A stretch of 64,000 nucleotides of DNA from the NCBI GenBank assembly GCA_050290265.1, contig JBNKHI010000007.1, forward strand, positions 1 to 64,000. Direction: 5' to 3'. The notes below the pieces were generated by a model. That model had not been told where the DNA came from. It saw only the letters and a list, made by a program, of their open reading frames with translations, and searched no databases. The position numbers and the translations under genes were made by a program. Source of the DNA: JBNKFV01 sp050290265 (GTDB taxonomy: Bacteria > Pseudomonadota > Gammaproteobacteria > Pseudomonadales > Cellvibrionaceae). Below, piece by piece: positions 8,858-18,039 of the stretch (positions are counted from its first letter, which is position 1; every line of letters starts with the position of its first letter).

Positions 8858-9438
8858 CTATTGCTATATTGGCTGCTGGGCAGGCTTCGCGGTTTGGCAG
8901 TCCTAAGCAACTGGCTTGCCTGAATGATGGTCGAACGCTTTTACAGCGCGCTATTGATGTAGCCAGCGAGGTTGCCGTCGAACCTCCTTGGGTTGTGTTG
9001 GGTGCTTATGTTGAGGCGATTAAACCGGCTATTCAACATGCCCGTATTATCGAAAATATTCACTGGCATTCGGGAATGGGGAGCTCCATTGCGTGTGTTA
9101 CTGATAGGGTCGAACCATTAGATGTTGATGGCGTACTTTTTGTACTCGCGGATCAAGTGGCGTTGGCTGCTGGCGACTTATGGAAAATAGTTGAGGCATT
9201 CAGTTCTGAGCATATTGTTTGTGCCGACTATTCAACCGCTTCGAACCCGTCGATATTGGGTGTTCCAGCTCTATTTCCTCGCAGTTGTTTCGAGCAGTTA
9301 CGTCGCTTGCGGGGTGATCAGGGGGCCAGAGTGTTGCTTGATGGGAGTGTCTTGCCGGTGGTCTCAATTTCCCTGCCTAGGGCGAAGCTGGATATTGACA
9401 CGCCGGAAGCCCTTGCTGAATTCAACTTGGACCTGTAG
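8845..9438 (+). CDS. MobA/MocA-like molybdenum cofactor nucleotidyltransferase
   Basis: 197 aa from ATG 8845, which lies inside the end of xdhC (13-bp overlap). The N-terminal signature LAAGQASRFGSPKQL is the NTP-binding motif of the MobA/MocA/GlmU nucleotidyltransferase fold. A later LFVLADQVAL segment corresponds to the metal-binding region, with LADQ in place of the more usual D-x-P. In this setting MocA-type activity (CTP plus Mo-molybdopterin to molybdopterin cytosine dinucleotide) is likely, because xanthine-oxidase-family bacterial enzymes often use that form. A MobA-type GMP transfer cannot be excluded from sequence alone. Confidence 0.83.
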   Translation: MPKIAIAILAAGQASRFGSPKQLACLNDGRTLLQRAIDVASEVAVEPPWVVLGAYVEAIKPAIQHARIIENIHWHSGMGSSIACVTDRVEPLDVDGVLFVLADQVALAAGDLWKIVEAFSSEHIVCADYSTASNPSILGVPALFPRSCFEQLRRLRGDQGARVLLDGSVLPVVSISLPRAKLDIDTPEALAEFNLDL

Positions 9439-9458
9439 CGGGGGAAGCAGGTTTTTTC

Positions 9459-10343
9459 TTAACCAGGCACTGCTTTTTGGCTGAGGTCATCGAATATGGC
9501 CTGGTAATCCTGGAGCTTGTTTAACAGGTGTTGGGTTTGTGTTTCAGTCAGGCTGTTTAGCACCTGAGTGATGAGTGTTAGCGCAAGTTGGCGGTTATGC
9601 TTAACGGTTGCACGGTATTTGTCGGTCCACAGCTTATCTGGTTTGGTGAGTAGTTCTGCAAGCTGTTGTTCAGTATCAGCTTCACTGAGTTTTGATTGCC
9701 ATAGGCTAAACATAGCTTGTCGCCATTGGTCATTTTCCTGTTTGGCTAATAATTTATTGTCCACACGTTGCTCTGCCCATTGCGAAACAAATTGGGCCTG
9801 ACCGTCGTTAAGCTTTCCCACCCAGGGCTTTAATTGTTTGTGGATGCGTTTGATTTGTCTTTCTATTCGTTCTTCCTTGTTTCTCTTCTCCGACTTTTGA
9901 ATAAATTTTTCTTCCTCTTTTGCGGCAGTTTGCAACGCTTCCTCTAATTGTTGTTGTGATAATTGCAGCAGAAGTTTGCCGGCTGCTGGCGTCAGTTGCA
10001 GCATGCTTTCATCCCAGAACTGCCCAATTTTCTGAAGTAATTCACTAACGTCTTTTTGATTTATCTCAGGTTTTTTTTGCAGGGTGCTGGTAACCTCATC
10101 AATAAAAGTGCTGTAGTCTGGTAGCGCGTTGTAGCGGTGCCATTCGTGAAAATCATCAATGGCATGCTGAGAGTAGGATGCTTGTGTATGGGTTAAGTCA
10201 ACGTAGTCTTCGAGTTTGGATTGTAGCCACCAATCCAGCCAGTGATAGCTTAGCTTTACCCCGCAGCCCGCTAGCGATACGAGGCCTAAGGCCAATAGCG
10301 AAATAACGATAATGCGTTGACAGGATGGTAAGAATTTCTTCAC
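9459..10343 (-). CDS. DUF6279-family lipoprotein
   Basis: 294 aa. The signal sequence with lipobox LAGC places the acylated cysteine at C27. After it comes the family's WLDWWLQSKLEDYVDLT-type block, then a long Gln/Glu/Lys-rich helical region. The family is uncharacterised and widespread in gammaproteobacteria. Probably anchored to the outer or inner membrane facing the periplasm. It converges with the mocA-like gene (20-bp gap). Confidence 0.75.
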   Translation of the reverse strand: MKKFLPSCQRIIVISLLALGLVSLAGCGVKLSYHWLDWWLQSKLEDYVDLTHTQASYSQHAIDDFHEWHRYNALPDYSTFIDEVTSTLQKKPEINQKDVSELLQKIGQFWDESMLQLTPAAGKLLLQLSQQQLEEALQTAAKEEEKFIQKSEKRNKEERIERQIKRIHKQLKPWVGKLNDGQAQFVSQWAEQRVDNKLLAKQENDQWRQAMFSLWQSKLSEADTEQQLAELLTKPDKLWTDKYRATVKHNRQLALTLITQVLNSLTETQTQHLLNKLQDYQAIFDDLSQKAVPG

Positions 10344-10533
10344 GTGTAATGCCTGGTCAATAATTTGAACGAAGCTGAACCTTTAGACTCTATATTTAGA
10401 TATTAGGGTGGCCTCGCTGGCTTGAGTCAGTATAATGGCCCGCCTTTTACGGTCATCAAGTTGTCATAGACCTGTCACTAAGTTTTAGTGTTCGGGTTTC
10501 ATAATTAGAATAATAGTTTAGAAGTAAAACGTT

Positions 10534-10911
10534 ATGCATCATATTAAACAGCAAACAGCAGAGTTGTCTGCTCCTAGTCTCGTCACTCTTTTGAATCGTA
10601 ATGGGCAGTCGGTCCAGCTTAAAGTAAGCCGGCGGCGGCACGAGGATCTTCAGTACGTTTTTGTTGAACCATCAGATGAGTCGCTTTGTAAGCTGACTGG
10701 TAAAAGCGCGAATTGTTTTGCCGTGCAACTGGCAAAGAGTTTGGACGTTAGTCCAAAGGGCATGAATATTATTGAGTTGCGCCGGGGGGATAAAGCCACC
10801 GAAGTCTGGCGCTGGCGGCTAAAGTTAGCTGATGAGCTTATTGTTGATGCTGTTCCTGAGAAAATTCCACAATCTGTTTATAAAAATTTCCTTTTGCAAT
10901 TGGCGAGCTAG
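10534..10911 (+). CDS. Small conserved-looking protein of unknown function
   Basis: 125 aa, soluble, no signal or membrane segment, slightly basic. It reads like a compact mixed alpha/beta protein (RNGQSVQLKVSRRRHEDL near the start, WRWRLKLADELIVDAVPEK near the end). I do not recognise the family. It stands alone on the plus strand and ends 11 bp before the convergent lnt stop. The region upstream (10344-10533) contains a perfect TATAAT at 10431-10436 without a convincing -35 partner. Coding potential is supported by good codon use and the tight fit between neighbours. Confidence 0.6.
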   Translation: MHHIKQQTAELSAPSLVTLLNRNGQSVQLKVSRRRHEDLQYVFVEPSDESLCKLTGKSANCFAVQLAKSLDVSPKGMNIIELRRGDKATEVWRWRLKLADELIVDAVPEKIPQSVYKNFLLQLAS

Positions 10912-10922
10912 GGTATCAGGCA

Positions 10923-12464
10923 TTACTGTTGTTTGCGTAAAGCCCAACTTAACAGTATAAAAAATGCCCAGGCGACATAGAGTGGAAGTGCGCCAAGCAC
11001 CATAAAGGGGGTCTTTCCTTGCTTGGGCTCCACGGTGCCAGTAAACGTTGACTGACTTAAGCGTGGAGTAGTCGCTTTGATTTGGCCTTTAGGGTCAATA
11101 ATAGCGCTGACCCCTGTATTGGTACCGCGAATCATATAGCGGCCCGTTTCAAGGGCGCGCATTCGCGCCATCTCTAAATGTTGTAACGGACCAATGGAAT
11201 CGCCAAACCAGGCATCATTGCTGACGGTAATGAGCACGTCTGCTGTACTGGCGGCGTTTGCGACCAAATAAGGGTAAACGACCTCGTAGCAAATAAAGGG
11301 TGCCAAGCGAACGTTGCCCAGCTGCAGGGGCGGCTGGCCACTTGATCCAGCGCTGATAATTGACGTGGGTAAATCAAAAAAAGTGATGAGACCGCGTAAT
11401 TGTTCTTCCCAGGGCACGTATTCGCCAAAGGGCACTAGCCTTTGTTTGTGGTACATGCCATATCCATTGCCTGTGGCAATAATGCTGTTGTGGTAACTGC
11501 CTGTGTCTGGATCCAGGGTCAGAATTCCGGTAATGAGTGCGCTATTGTTATCTAAAGCTTGTTGGCGCATTTCACTGATAAATGGGCGGGCTTCATGATA
11601 GACCAGGGGAATGGCCGCCTCGGGCCAAACGACCCAATCATTATTGGCCCAAAGCGAGCTGCTCATGTCGGTGAGACGCTCTAGTGTCGGTGCTCTGAAC
11701 CAGGGCTGCCATTTCATTTCTTGGGCAATATTCGGTTGCACGATGGCAACATTGATAGGGGCACCGTTAGGCTGAGTCCAATTGTGCTGAACCAGCAGTG
11801 GGTTTATACCAAAGCAGGTAAGCGTTGCTAGCGCAGTTGCTGTCCAGATTTTTGCTGAGTGGCGGTAATAAATGGTGGCGGCAATGAGGCTGGCGAGTCC
11901 ACTAGCGATTAAACCCAGCCCATTTACACCCACTATGGGTGCCCAGCCATTGAGACCGTGATCCGTGAAACTGTAGCCGGCAAATAACCATGGAAAACCC
12001 GTAAATAGCCAAGTTCTTAACCATTCGCTGAGGCTCCAGACCAAAGGGAAACCTACTAAGCGAAGTTTAGGATTTGCAGAAAAATAGCGGCCGTAAAGCC
12101 AGTAAGGGACGGCAAAATATACAGCCATGGCAATGACAAATAGCCCCGTCAATGCACTTGCGAGCAATAGCGACGCGCCGCCGAAATCGTAAATACTGAC
12201 AAATATCCAAGACACGCCTATGCCGTACATCCCGAAGGCGTAACTGAAAGCACAGAGTAAAGCGTCTTTGCCGTTTTGACACCGCCAGATGAAAAGTGCA
12301 AAGAGTGTTAGGCTAACGAGCGCAAGAGGCCAGAGTTGGAATGGCGTCAGGGACAGTGGTAACAATGCACCCGCAATAGCAGCAAAGATACAGCGACTCA
12401 TACCACAGCGGCTGGCGCTGAAGGTGCCGGTCAATCTCTTCAGGTTCATCTGGGCTGTTCGCAT
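10923..12464 (-). CDS. lnt: Apolipoprotein N-acyltransferase
   Basis: 513 aa, inner-membrane enzyme that adds the third acyl chain to the N-terminal cysteine of lipoproteins. The N-terminal ~220 residues are hydrophobic membrane helices; the C-terminal nitrilase-like domain faces the periplasm. The catalytic Glu-Lys-Cys triad is visible at about E282 (WPEAAIP), K340 (YHKQRLVPFGEY) and C392 (PFICYE), followed by a last membrane helix. It is the final gene of the ybeZ-ybeY-corC-lnt block, 19 bp after corC. It would process the lipoproteins predicted elsewhere in this window. A start further in (Met22) is also possible. Confidence 0.95.
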   Translation of the reverse strand: MRTAQMNLKRLTGTFSASRCGMSRCIFAAIAGALLPLSLTPFQLWPLALVSLTLFALFIWRCQNGKDALLCAFSYAFGMYGIGVSWIFVSIYDFGGASLLLASALTGLFVIAMAVYFAVPYWLYGRYFSANPKLRLVGFPLVWSLSEWLRTWLFTGFPWLFAGYSFTDHGLNGWAPIVGVNGLGLIASGLASLIAATIYYRHSAKIWTATALATLTCFGINPLLVQHNWTQPNGAPINVAIVQPNIAQEMKWQPWFRAPTLERLTDMSSSLWANNDWVVWPEAAIPLVYHEARPFISEMRQQALDNNSALITGILTLDPDTGSYHNSIIATGNGYGMYHKQRLVPFGEYVPWEEQLRGLITFFDLPTSIISAGSSGQPPLQLGNVRLAPFICYEVVYPYLVANAASTADVLITVSNDAWFGDSIGPLQHLEMARMRALETGRYMIRGTNTGVSAIIDPKGQIKATTPRLSQSTFTGTVEPKQGKTPFMVLGALPLYVAWAFFILLSWALRKQQ

Positions 12465-12483
12465 AGAGCTTGCCGGCTGGCAC

Positions 12484-13344
12484 TTATTCCGCTGGTAAAG
12501 ACACTCTGAGTAAGTGTATCTGTCGGTTATCTGAATAGAGAACCCTAAATTGAAGGCCGTCTAAGTCTGTCGTTTCATTGCGTTGTGGCAAATGCCCAAA
12601 CGCATGCATGACCAAACCTCCCACTGTGTCGTATTCATCGTCACTGAACTGGGTTTTAAAATGATTATTAAAGTCTTCAATGGGGGTGAGAGCCTTAACG
12701 ACAAAGTCTAGGTCAGAGACCTTGCGGATGTATGCGTCATCTTCATCTTCATCGGTTTCATCCTCAATTTCACCGACGATTTCTTCGAGAATGTCTTCAA
12801 TGGTCACGACACCGGAAATGCCGCCGTATTCATCGATAACTAACGCCATATGGTAGCGCTTCTCCCGAAATTCCCGCAGTAACACGTTGAGGCGCTTGCT
12901 TTCGGGAATGATATTGGCTGGGCGGATAATCTGGTCCAGGCTAAAATCATCGCAACCTTTGAGAATTAGTGGGAGCAGGTCTTTGGCTAGCAGAATACCG
13001 CGAATATCATCTTGGGAATCGCCAATAACGGGAAATCGGGAATGGCTGGATTCGATAATGGTTTGGAGAAAATCTGCAGGTTTGTCATCGTACTTAATAC
13101 AGATCATCTGGGAGCGAGGAATCATGACTTCGCGCACCTGCTGACCCGATACATCGAGGGTGCGTTCCATAATGCCAAGTGCTTCTTGATCAAGAACCTT
13201 ATTTTCTGCGGCATCTTTTAAAATGGTGAGAAGCTCTTCGCGAGATTTAGGTTCCGAGGAAAAACTGTGTAGTAACCGCTCCAGCCAGGATTTTTCTTGT
13301 GCCTTTGGGCTGGAGGGGCTTGTACTCGGTGGTTCGTCGTTCAT
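12484..13344 (-). CDS. corC: CorC/YbeX-family CBS protein (Mg/Co efflux-associated)
   Basis: 286 aa. Cytosolic protein with two CBS domains (about 70-130, beginning REVMIPRSQM, and about 135-190, ending VVTIEDILEEIVGEIEDE) and a C-terminal transporter-associated domain (about 205-286). The membrane DUF21 domain of larger CorB/CorC proteins is absent, as in E. coli CorC. Linked to Mg/Co homeostasis and, by genetics in E. coli, to ribosome function. It sits between ybeY and lnt in the conserved order; 131 bp separate it from ybeY. Confidence 0.93.
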   Translation of the reverse strand: MNDEPPSTSPSSPKAQEKSWLERLLHSFSSEPKSREELLTILKDAAENKVLDQEALGIMERTLDVSGQQVREVMIPRSQMICIKYDDKPADFLQTIIESSHSRFPVIGDSQDDIRGILLAKDLLPLILKGCDDFSLDQIIRPANIIPESKRLNVLLREFREKRYHMALVIDEYGGISGVVTIEDILEEIVGEIEDETDEDEDDAYIRKVSDLDFVVKALTPIEDFNNHFKTQFSDDEYDTVGGLVMHAFGHLPQRNETTDLDGLQFRVLYSDNRQIHLLRVSLPAE

Positions 13345-13475
13345 TGATCTAGGGTCCTTGATGAATAAGTATTTACAGTTGCTGTCTTAATGCTATTAGC
13401 TTTTGCCAATTCTTAAGTCTTATATCGACATTTATATTTAAGTATCGGGTGTTAATGTGACTGGCATAAGATGGT

Positions 13476-13955
13476 TTAGTTCGTTGTTGTATAAGGTTCA
13501 GGAAAACCCAAAGAGACTAAAATGTTTGTTTCCAGACTTTCCATTTCTTCTGCATCGTCATCATTAATATGGTCATAGCCTAACAAGTGCAGCGTGCCAT
13601 GAACAACCATGTGCGCCCAATGAGCATCCAACGCTTTATGCTGTTCTTGCGCTTCTGCAGCAATCACCGGCGCACAGATAATAATGTCTCCCAGTAGCGG
13701 AATATTCAACGCTTCCGGGAAATCGGCCGGAAATGATAAGACATTAGTTGGCTTATCTTTTTGTCTGTAGTTTTTGTTAAGAGCCTGGCTCTCTTCGCGG
13801 CCTACTAGACGAATACTCAACTCGCTGTCTTTTGCATAGTGGGCCAAGGCCGCGCGGGACCACAATTCTAACTTTTCCTGTGCCGGCGTTATGTACTCCT
13901 CAGGGAGATCATCAGCGCGCTGCACATCTACGACAACATCAAACGTATTTTGCAT
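13476..13955 (-). CDS. ybeY: Endoribonuclease YbeY, rRNA maturation factor
   Basis: 159 aa, full length. Single-strand-specific metallo-endoribonuclease acting in 16S rRNA 3' maturation and ribosome quality control. The zinc site HGTLHLLGYDH is present with H119, H123 and H129. The N-terminal half includes the RxKDKPTNVLSFP-type block (RQKDKPTNVLSFP). It begins 6 bp after the ybeZ stop, so the two are very probably co-translated, and the partner proteins act together. Confidence 0.96.
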   Translation of the reverse strand: MQNTFDVVVDVQRADDLPEEYITPAQEKLELWSRAALAHYAKDSELSIRLVGREESQALNKNYRQKDKPTNVLSFPADFPEALNIPLLGDIIICAPVIAAEAQEQHKALDAHWAHMVVHGTLHLLGYDHINDDDAEEMESLETNILVSLGFPEPYTTTN

Positions 13956-13961
13956 AAGTGG

Positions 13962-15065
13962 TTAGGGTTTGTCCTGCTTGCGTTTTTCTTCCTGAATTTT
14001 CGCATCTTCTTCAAAGGCTTCATAGGCCTCAACAATCCGTTGAACCAACGGATGGCGCACCACATCTTTGGCTGTGAAGTAGGTGAAGCTTATACCATTG
14101 ACGGTGTCTAACACATCAATAGCATGCTTGAGTCCTGATTGTTGGCCACGCGGTAAGTCTATTTGACTAGGATCACCGTTAATGACGGCGGTCGATCCGA
14201 AACCGATACGTGTCAGAAACATTTTCATTTGTTCACGGGTAGTATTTTGGCTTTCATCAAGAATGACAAACGCATTGTTTAGGGTTCGGCCACGCATATA
14301 CGCCAGTGGAGCAACTTCGATAACGTTGCGCTCGATAAGCTTATCCACGGTTTCAAAACCAAGCATTTCATAGAGCGCGTCATACAGGGGGCGCAAGTAA
14401 GGATCCACCTTTTGTGACAAGTCGCCGGGAAGAAAGCCAAGCTTTTCACCTGCTTCCACTGCCGGCCTAACGAGCAAAATTCTCTCTACTTCATCTTTCA
14501 ATAGTGATTCGACCGCGCATGCTACGGCCAGATAGGTTTTCCCTGTACCTGCTGGACCAACCCCAAAGTTAATGTCGTTAGTTTGCACGGCACGGACATA
14601 TTTCTGTTGGTTGGCTCCGCGAGGCTTTACCGTGCATTTTTTGGTGCGAATCAATGTGATCGGGTACTGTTCTTCGCCCACTGCAACGGCGGCCGCGGAT
14701 GTGTCAGATTGCGGTGATTGCATAATGGATTCCAGATAAGAGGGCTGTAGCGCCAGGTGAATGTTGTCTGCAGAGAGGTCTTGGCCGTCCACGGTCTCGG
14801 CATATAGGCTCTCAATCAGCTTGCTTGCAACATCGGTGGCTGTTTGCGAACCCAAGAGTTGGAAATTGTTGCCGCGGTTGCGGATTTCAACGTTCAAGCG
14901 GCGCTCTATTTGATGCAGGTGCTCATCAAACTGGCCACATAAATTAGCGAGGCGTCGGGCATCATCAGGTTCTAGTGTGACGCTTTGGGTGATGGTTTCA
15001 GTTAGCTCTTGCAAATGGGGTAAAACCGTCCTTTTATCAGGGATATTGTGGCTAGCGTAAACCAA
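13962..15065 (-). CDS. ybeZ: PhoH-like ATPase YbeZ
   Basis: 367 aa, P-loop NTPase of the PhoH family that partners with YbeY in ribosome maturation. Walker A GPAGTGKT is at about 170-177, and Walker B with the following signature is ILDESQNTT (about 266-274). The N-terminal domain has the LEPDDARRLANLCGQFDEHL block that opens most gammaproteobacterial homologues. The longest frame starts at a TTG (15065) without a clear ribosome site. There is no in-frame ATG before the conserved region, so the true start may be a rare codon about 18 residues further in. Located 97 bp downstream of miaB. Confidence 0.93.
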   Translation of the reverse strand: MVYASHNIPDKRTVLPHLQELTETITQSVTLEPDDARRLANLCGQFDEHLHQIERRLNVEIRNRGNNFQLLGSQTATDVASKLIESLYAETVDGQDLSADNIHLALQPSYLESIMQSPQSDTSAAAVAVGEEQYPITLIRTKKCTVKPRGANQQKYVRAVQTNDINFGVGPAGTGKTYLAVACAVESLLKDEVERILLVRPAVEAGEKLGFLPGDLSQKVDPYLRPLYDALYEMLGFETVDKLIERNVIEVAPLAYMRGRTLNNAFVILDESQNTTREQMKMFLTRIGFGSTAVINGDPSQIDLPRGQQSGLKHAIDVLDTVNGISFTYFTAKDVVRHPLVQRIVEAYEAFEEDAKIQEEKRKQDKP

Positions 15066-15161
15066 TTAACGCTGAGTGAAAACCCAGCTTTAGGCTTAAT
15101 TGGTTCTTAGTTAACCGCTTCTTAGATTGTCTATTTATGAGCGATATCGAGAATTTCAAGT

Positions 15162-16523
15162 CTAATCCAGCTCCGATGACACGAGTGTGCCGCGCAGAGA
15201 GTTAGGCAGTGCTTCTTCGATAAGAATGTCGGCGAATTTACCGATTAATTCCGGGGTGTCACAGCGGAAGTTGACCACGCGATTATTCTCGGTGCGCCCA
15301 GAGAGTTGACCGGGATCCTTTTTTGAATATCCGCTCACCAGCACGCGCTCAACATTGCCCACCATTCTGCGACTTATTCCCTGAGCCTGCTGGGTAATTC
15401 TGTCTTGCAGTATTTTAAGGCGTTGCTTTTTGATTGCTTCTGGCGTGTCGTCCTGTAAATCCGCAGCCGGAGTACCTGGGCGAGCGCTGTAGATAAAGCT
15501 GAACGAGGTGTCAAAATCCATATCGTGGATCAGCTTCATAGTCGCCTCAAAGTCTTTTTCTGTCTCGCCAGGGAAACCAATGATGAAATCTGAGGAAAAG
15601 CTGATGTTTGGGCGAATAGCTTTTAGGCGTCGCAACTTGGATTTGTATTCCAGTGTGGTATGGCCGCGCTTCATTGCCATTAATATACGGTCAGAACCAC
15701 TCTGGACAGGCAGGTGAATATGGCTGACGAGCTCGGGTACGTGGTTGTACACATCAATCAAGCTATCGCTGAACTCAACGGGATGTGATGTTGTGAAGCG
15801 GATGCGGTCGATACCATCAATTCCTGCAACGTAGGTAATGAGCTCAGCCAGGTCCACCACGTGATCTGAGCTGCCATCGCGGCTTACGCCTCGATAGGCG
15901 TTGACATTTTGTCCTAGCAGGTTGATTTCACGCACGCCTTGGCTGGCTAAGTGCGCCACCTCTGCCAGCACGTCTTCTGCAGGCCTGCTCACTTCTTCAC
16001 CGCGTGTATAAGGTACAACACAGAAGGTGCAGTATTTAGAGCAGCCTTCCATAATTGATACAAAGGCGCTGACTCCGTCAGCCTCTGGCTCTGGCAGACG
16101 GTCAAACTTTTCAATTTCAGGAAAGGTGATGTCGACCACCACCGCGCCACTGTCGCGTGGAGTTTCTATCATTTCCGGCAAACGGTGCAATGTTTGCGGG
16201 CCAAAAATTAAATCCACAAATGGCGCTCGCTCAGCAATTGCGCCGCCTTCCTGGCTCGCAACACAGCCGCCGACGCCAATAATGACGTTGGGATTTTTGT
16301 CTTTCAGGTGTTTCCAGCGCCCCAATTGATGGAAAAGCTTTTCTTGGGCTTTTTCGCGAATGGAACAGGTGTTCACCAGTAATACATCTGCTTCTTCTGG
16401 GTCATCAGTGGCCACCATGTGGTGCGATTCTCCGAGAAGATCGCGCATACGCGCAGAATCGTACTCATTCATCTGGCAGCCGTGGGTTTTGATGAACAGC
16501 TTTTTGACGGCCTTTTCTGCCAT
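15162..16523 (-). CDS. miaB: tRNA-2-methylthio-N6-dimethylallyladenosine synthase
   Basis: 453 aa from the ATG at 16523, five codons inside a longer TTG frame; an AGG ten bases upstream and the family N-terminus (KKLFIKTHGCQMNEYDS) support this start. Radical-SAM methylthiotransferase acting on A37 of tRNAs. The N-terminal UPF0004 domain has cluster cysteines C16, C53, C87. The radical SAM motif is C161, C165, C168 (GCSKYCTFC). A TRAM domain lies at the C-terminus. It heads the conserved miaB-ybeZ-ybeY-corC-lnt order. Confidence 0.96.
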   Translation of the reverse strand: MAEKAVKKLFIKTHGCQMNEYDSARMRDLLGESHHMVATDDPEEADVLLVNTCSIREKAQEKLFHQLGRWKHLKDKNPNVIIGVGGCVASQEGGAIAERAPFVDLIFGPQTLHRLPEMIETPRDSGAVVVDITFPEIEKFDRLPEPEADGVSAFVSIMEGCSKYCTFCVVPYTRGEEVSRPAEDVLAEVAHLASQGVREINLLGQNVNAYRGVSRDGSSDHVVDLAELITYVAGIDGIDRIRFTTSHPVEFSDSLIDVYNHVPELVSHIHLPVQSGSDRILMAMKRGHTTLEYKSKLRRLKAIRPNISFSSDFIIGFPGETEKDFEATMKLIHDMDFDTSFSFIYSARPGTPAADLQDDTPEAIKKQRLKILQDRITQQAQGISRRMVGNVERVLVSGYSKKDPGQLSGRTENNRVVNFRCDTPELIGKFADILIEEALPNSLRGTLVSSELD

Positions 16524-16856
16524 AGTTACAACCTGCAAAAACGTGAGGTGAAAAATGTAGCCGGGTTACCCAATGGTTAGCCAGCGAAAAACGACCGGCG
16601 ATTATAGCGTTACCGAGGCGCAATGCCCATAGTTAAACCTCGTAAAGCTCGGATTCTTTCTCCTGGGCGAGGCCGCAAGGGTGGTGGTGCTCGGATAAGA
16701 AATACTTAAGGCAATCGCTTGTATTTCGGGCGTTTGACCATATTTTGTGGTAAATTATGCGCCCTTTTTTCGACTCCAGGTCGGTGGCGGGTGCACTCAT
16801 TTTCGTCGTCGCGCGATAACGTGCTGTAAAAGCCAACAAATATGCAAGAGAGTGGT
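16524..16856. other. Divergent intergenic region between miaB and the DUF1820 gene
   Basis: About 330 bp with no convincing gene. It should hold both divergent promoters. The best signal is a perfect minus-strand TATAAT for miaB (see separate entry). On the plus strand, TTGACC at 16734-16739 resembles a -35 box, but its -10 partner is poorly spaced. A short minus-strand frame across 16633-16839 looks like chance. Confidence 0.5.
16601..16629 (-). promoter_or_regulatory. Candidate sigma-70 promoter of the miaB operon
   Basis: On the minus strand a perfect -10 TATAAT (plus-strand 16601-16606) is preceded, 17 bp upstream, by TGGGCA (16624-16629), four of six matches to the -35 consensus. It is about 80 bp before the miaB start. 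Confidence 0.45.
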
Positions 16857-17201
16857 ATGGCAGAACCTATTTACAAAGTTATTTTTCTAAATCAAAACCA
16901 AGTCTACGAGGTTTTCGCTAAGGCGATTTATCAAAGTGAGATGTACGGTTTTATCGAGATTGAGGAATTCGTATTTGGCGAGCGAAGCCAGCTACTTGTG
17001 GATCCTGCTGAAGAGAAGCTAAAGGCTGAGTTTACCGGCGTAAAGCGTTCTTATGTGCCATTGCATTCGATTATCCGTATCGACGAAGTTGAAAAGACGG
17101 GCGCCGTAAAAATCACCGAAGTGAAAAGTGGTGAGAAGGTTGCTCACTTCCCGGCCATGGGTCAGTTGCCCGGTAAGCCGAGTCCGTCGTCGGATAAGTA
17201 A
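16857..17201 (+). CDS. DUF1820 family protein
   Basis: 114 aa from ATG 16857, which has a purine-rich AGAGAGTGG just upstream; ATG 16842 lacks one. Small soluble acidic protein (YKVIFLNQNQVYEVFAKAIY, then FIEIEEFVFGERSQLLVDP) matching the gammaproteobacterial DUF1820 family, for which I know no demonstrated function. The gene is close to the following alpha/beta hydrolase gene (31 bp), so co-transcription is likely. Confidence 0.82.
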   Translation: MAEPIYKVIFLNQNQVYEVFAKAIYQSEMYGFIEIEEFVFGERSQLLVDPAEEKLKAEFTGVKRSYVPLHSIIRIDEVEKTGAVKITEVKSGEKVAHFPAMGQLPGKPSPSSDK

Positions 17202-17232
17202 AGTCTATGGTCTCGAAGGGCAAGTCGCAGTC

Positions 17233-18006
17233 ATGGTAGAGCTACATTATCAGCAATTAAGTCAACACGGTGAGCCGCTGATTATGGTGCACGGGTTGTT
17301 TGGCTCGCTGGAAAATTTAGGGGTCATTTCGCGTTTGCTAGCGGATGATTATCGTGTGTACGCCGTTGATCTTCGTAATCATGGGCGCTCGCCGCACCGT
17401 GACAGTATGACTCATAAAGACTCTGCTGCAGACATTGTGCATTTGATGGACCGATTAGGTTTGGAATCTGCATATCTTTTTGGTCATTCCCTCGGTGGCA
17501 AGGCTGTTATGCAGGTGGCGCTGGATTATCCTGAGCGTGTGCGCAAACTAGTGGTGGGTGATATAAGTCCTGCCTTGAGTCGGGGTAATCATGACGATGT
17601 GTTTGCGGGATTATTTGCTGTTAACCTTGATGAAGTCGATACCCGCAAAGATGCTGATGCAGTGTTGGCTCAGCATATTCAAGAGCCGGCAGTTCGAAGT
17701 TTTATTCTGAAAAATCTTGTTCGTGACAGTGAGGGTCGATATAGCTGGAAGGCTAACATTGAAGTGTTGCGTAATGAATACCAGCATATTCTTTTGGGTA
17801 ATGATTATTCGGTACCTTTTACCAAGCCTGTTTTGTTTATTAAGGGCGGGGACTCTAATTACCTGACCCATGCCGACACGCCGGAGGTTCAGGCGCGGTT
17901 CCCTAATGCCCAGGTTAAAGTGATTCAAGGGACCGGACACTGGTTGCATGCGGAGAAGCCCGCAATTTTTGTGAAATTAATGCGGAGTTTTCTACAGGGC
18001 GAATAG
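17233..18006 (+). CDS. Alpha/beta hydrolase, YbfF-type esterase
   Basis: 257 aa from ATG 17233; the frame continues upstream but the family N-terminus (LHYQQL, then PLIMVHGLFGS) fits this start. The oxyanion-hole HGLFGS motif, nucleophile S86 in GHSLGGK and the catalytic His in GTGHWLHAEKP near residue 237 are all visible. YbfF-like enzymes hydrolyse acyl esters and acyl-CoA-type substrates in the cytosol; the natural substrate is not known. It ends in a shared terminator with the convergent aminotransferase gene. Confidence 0.85.
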   Translation: MVELHYQQLSQHGEPLIMVHGLFGSLENLGVISRLLADDYRVYAVDLRNHGRSPHRDSMTHKDSAADIVHLMDRLGLESAYLFGHSLGGKAVMQVALDYPERVRKLVVGDISPALSRGNHDDVFAGLFAVNLDEVDTRKDADAVLAQHIQEPAVRSFILKNLVRDSEGRYSWKANIEVLRNEYQHILLGNDYSVPFTKPVLFIKGGDSNYLTHADTPEVQARFPNAQVKVIQGTGHWLHAEKPAIFVKLMRSFLQGE

Positions 18007-18039
18007 TTCATGCTTTAAGCCTGTCGCTGGGTTTAATAC

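Noticed and set aside
16633..16839. 68-aa minus-strand frame between miaB and the DUF1820 gene
   Set aside because: It overlaps the divergent promoter region, has no family features and no ribosome site.
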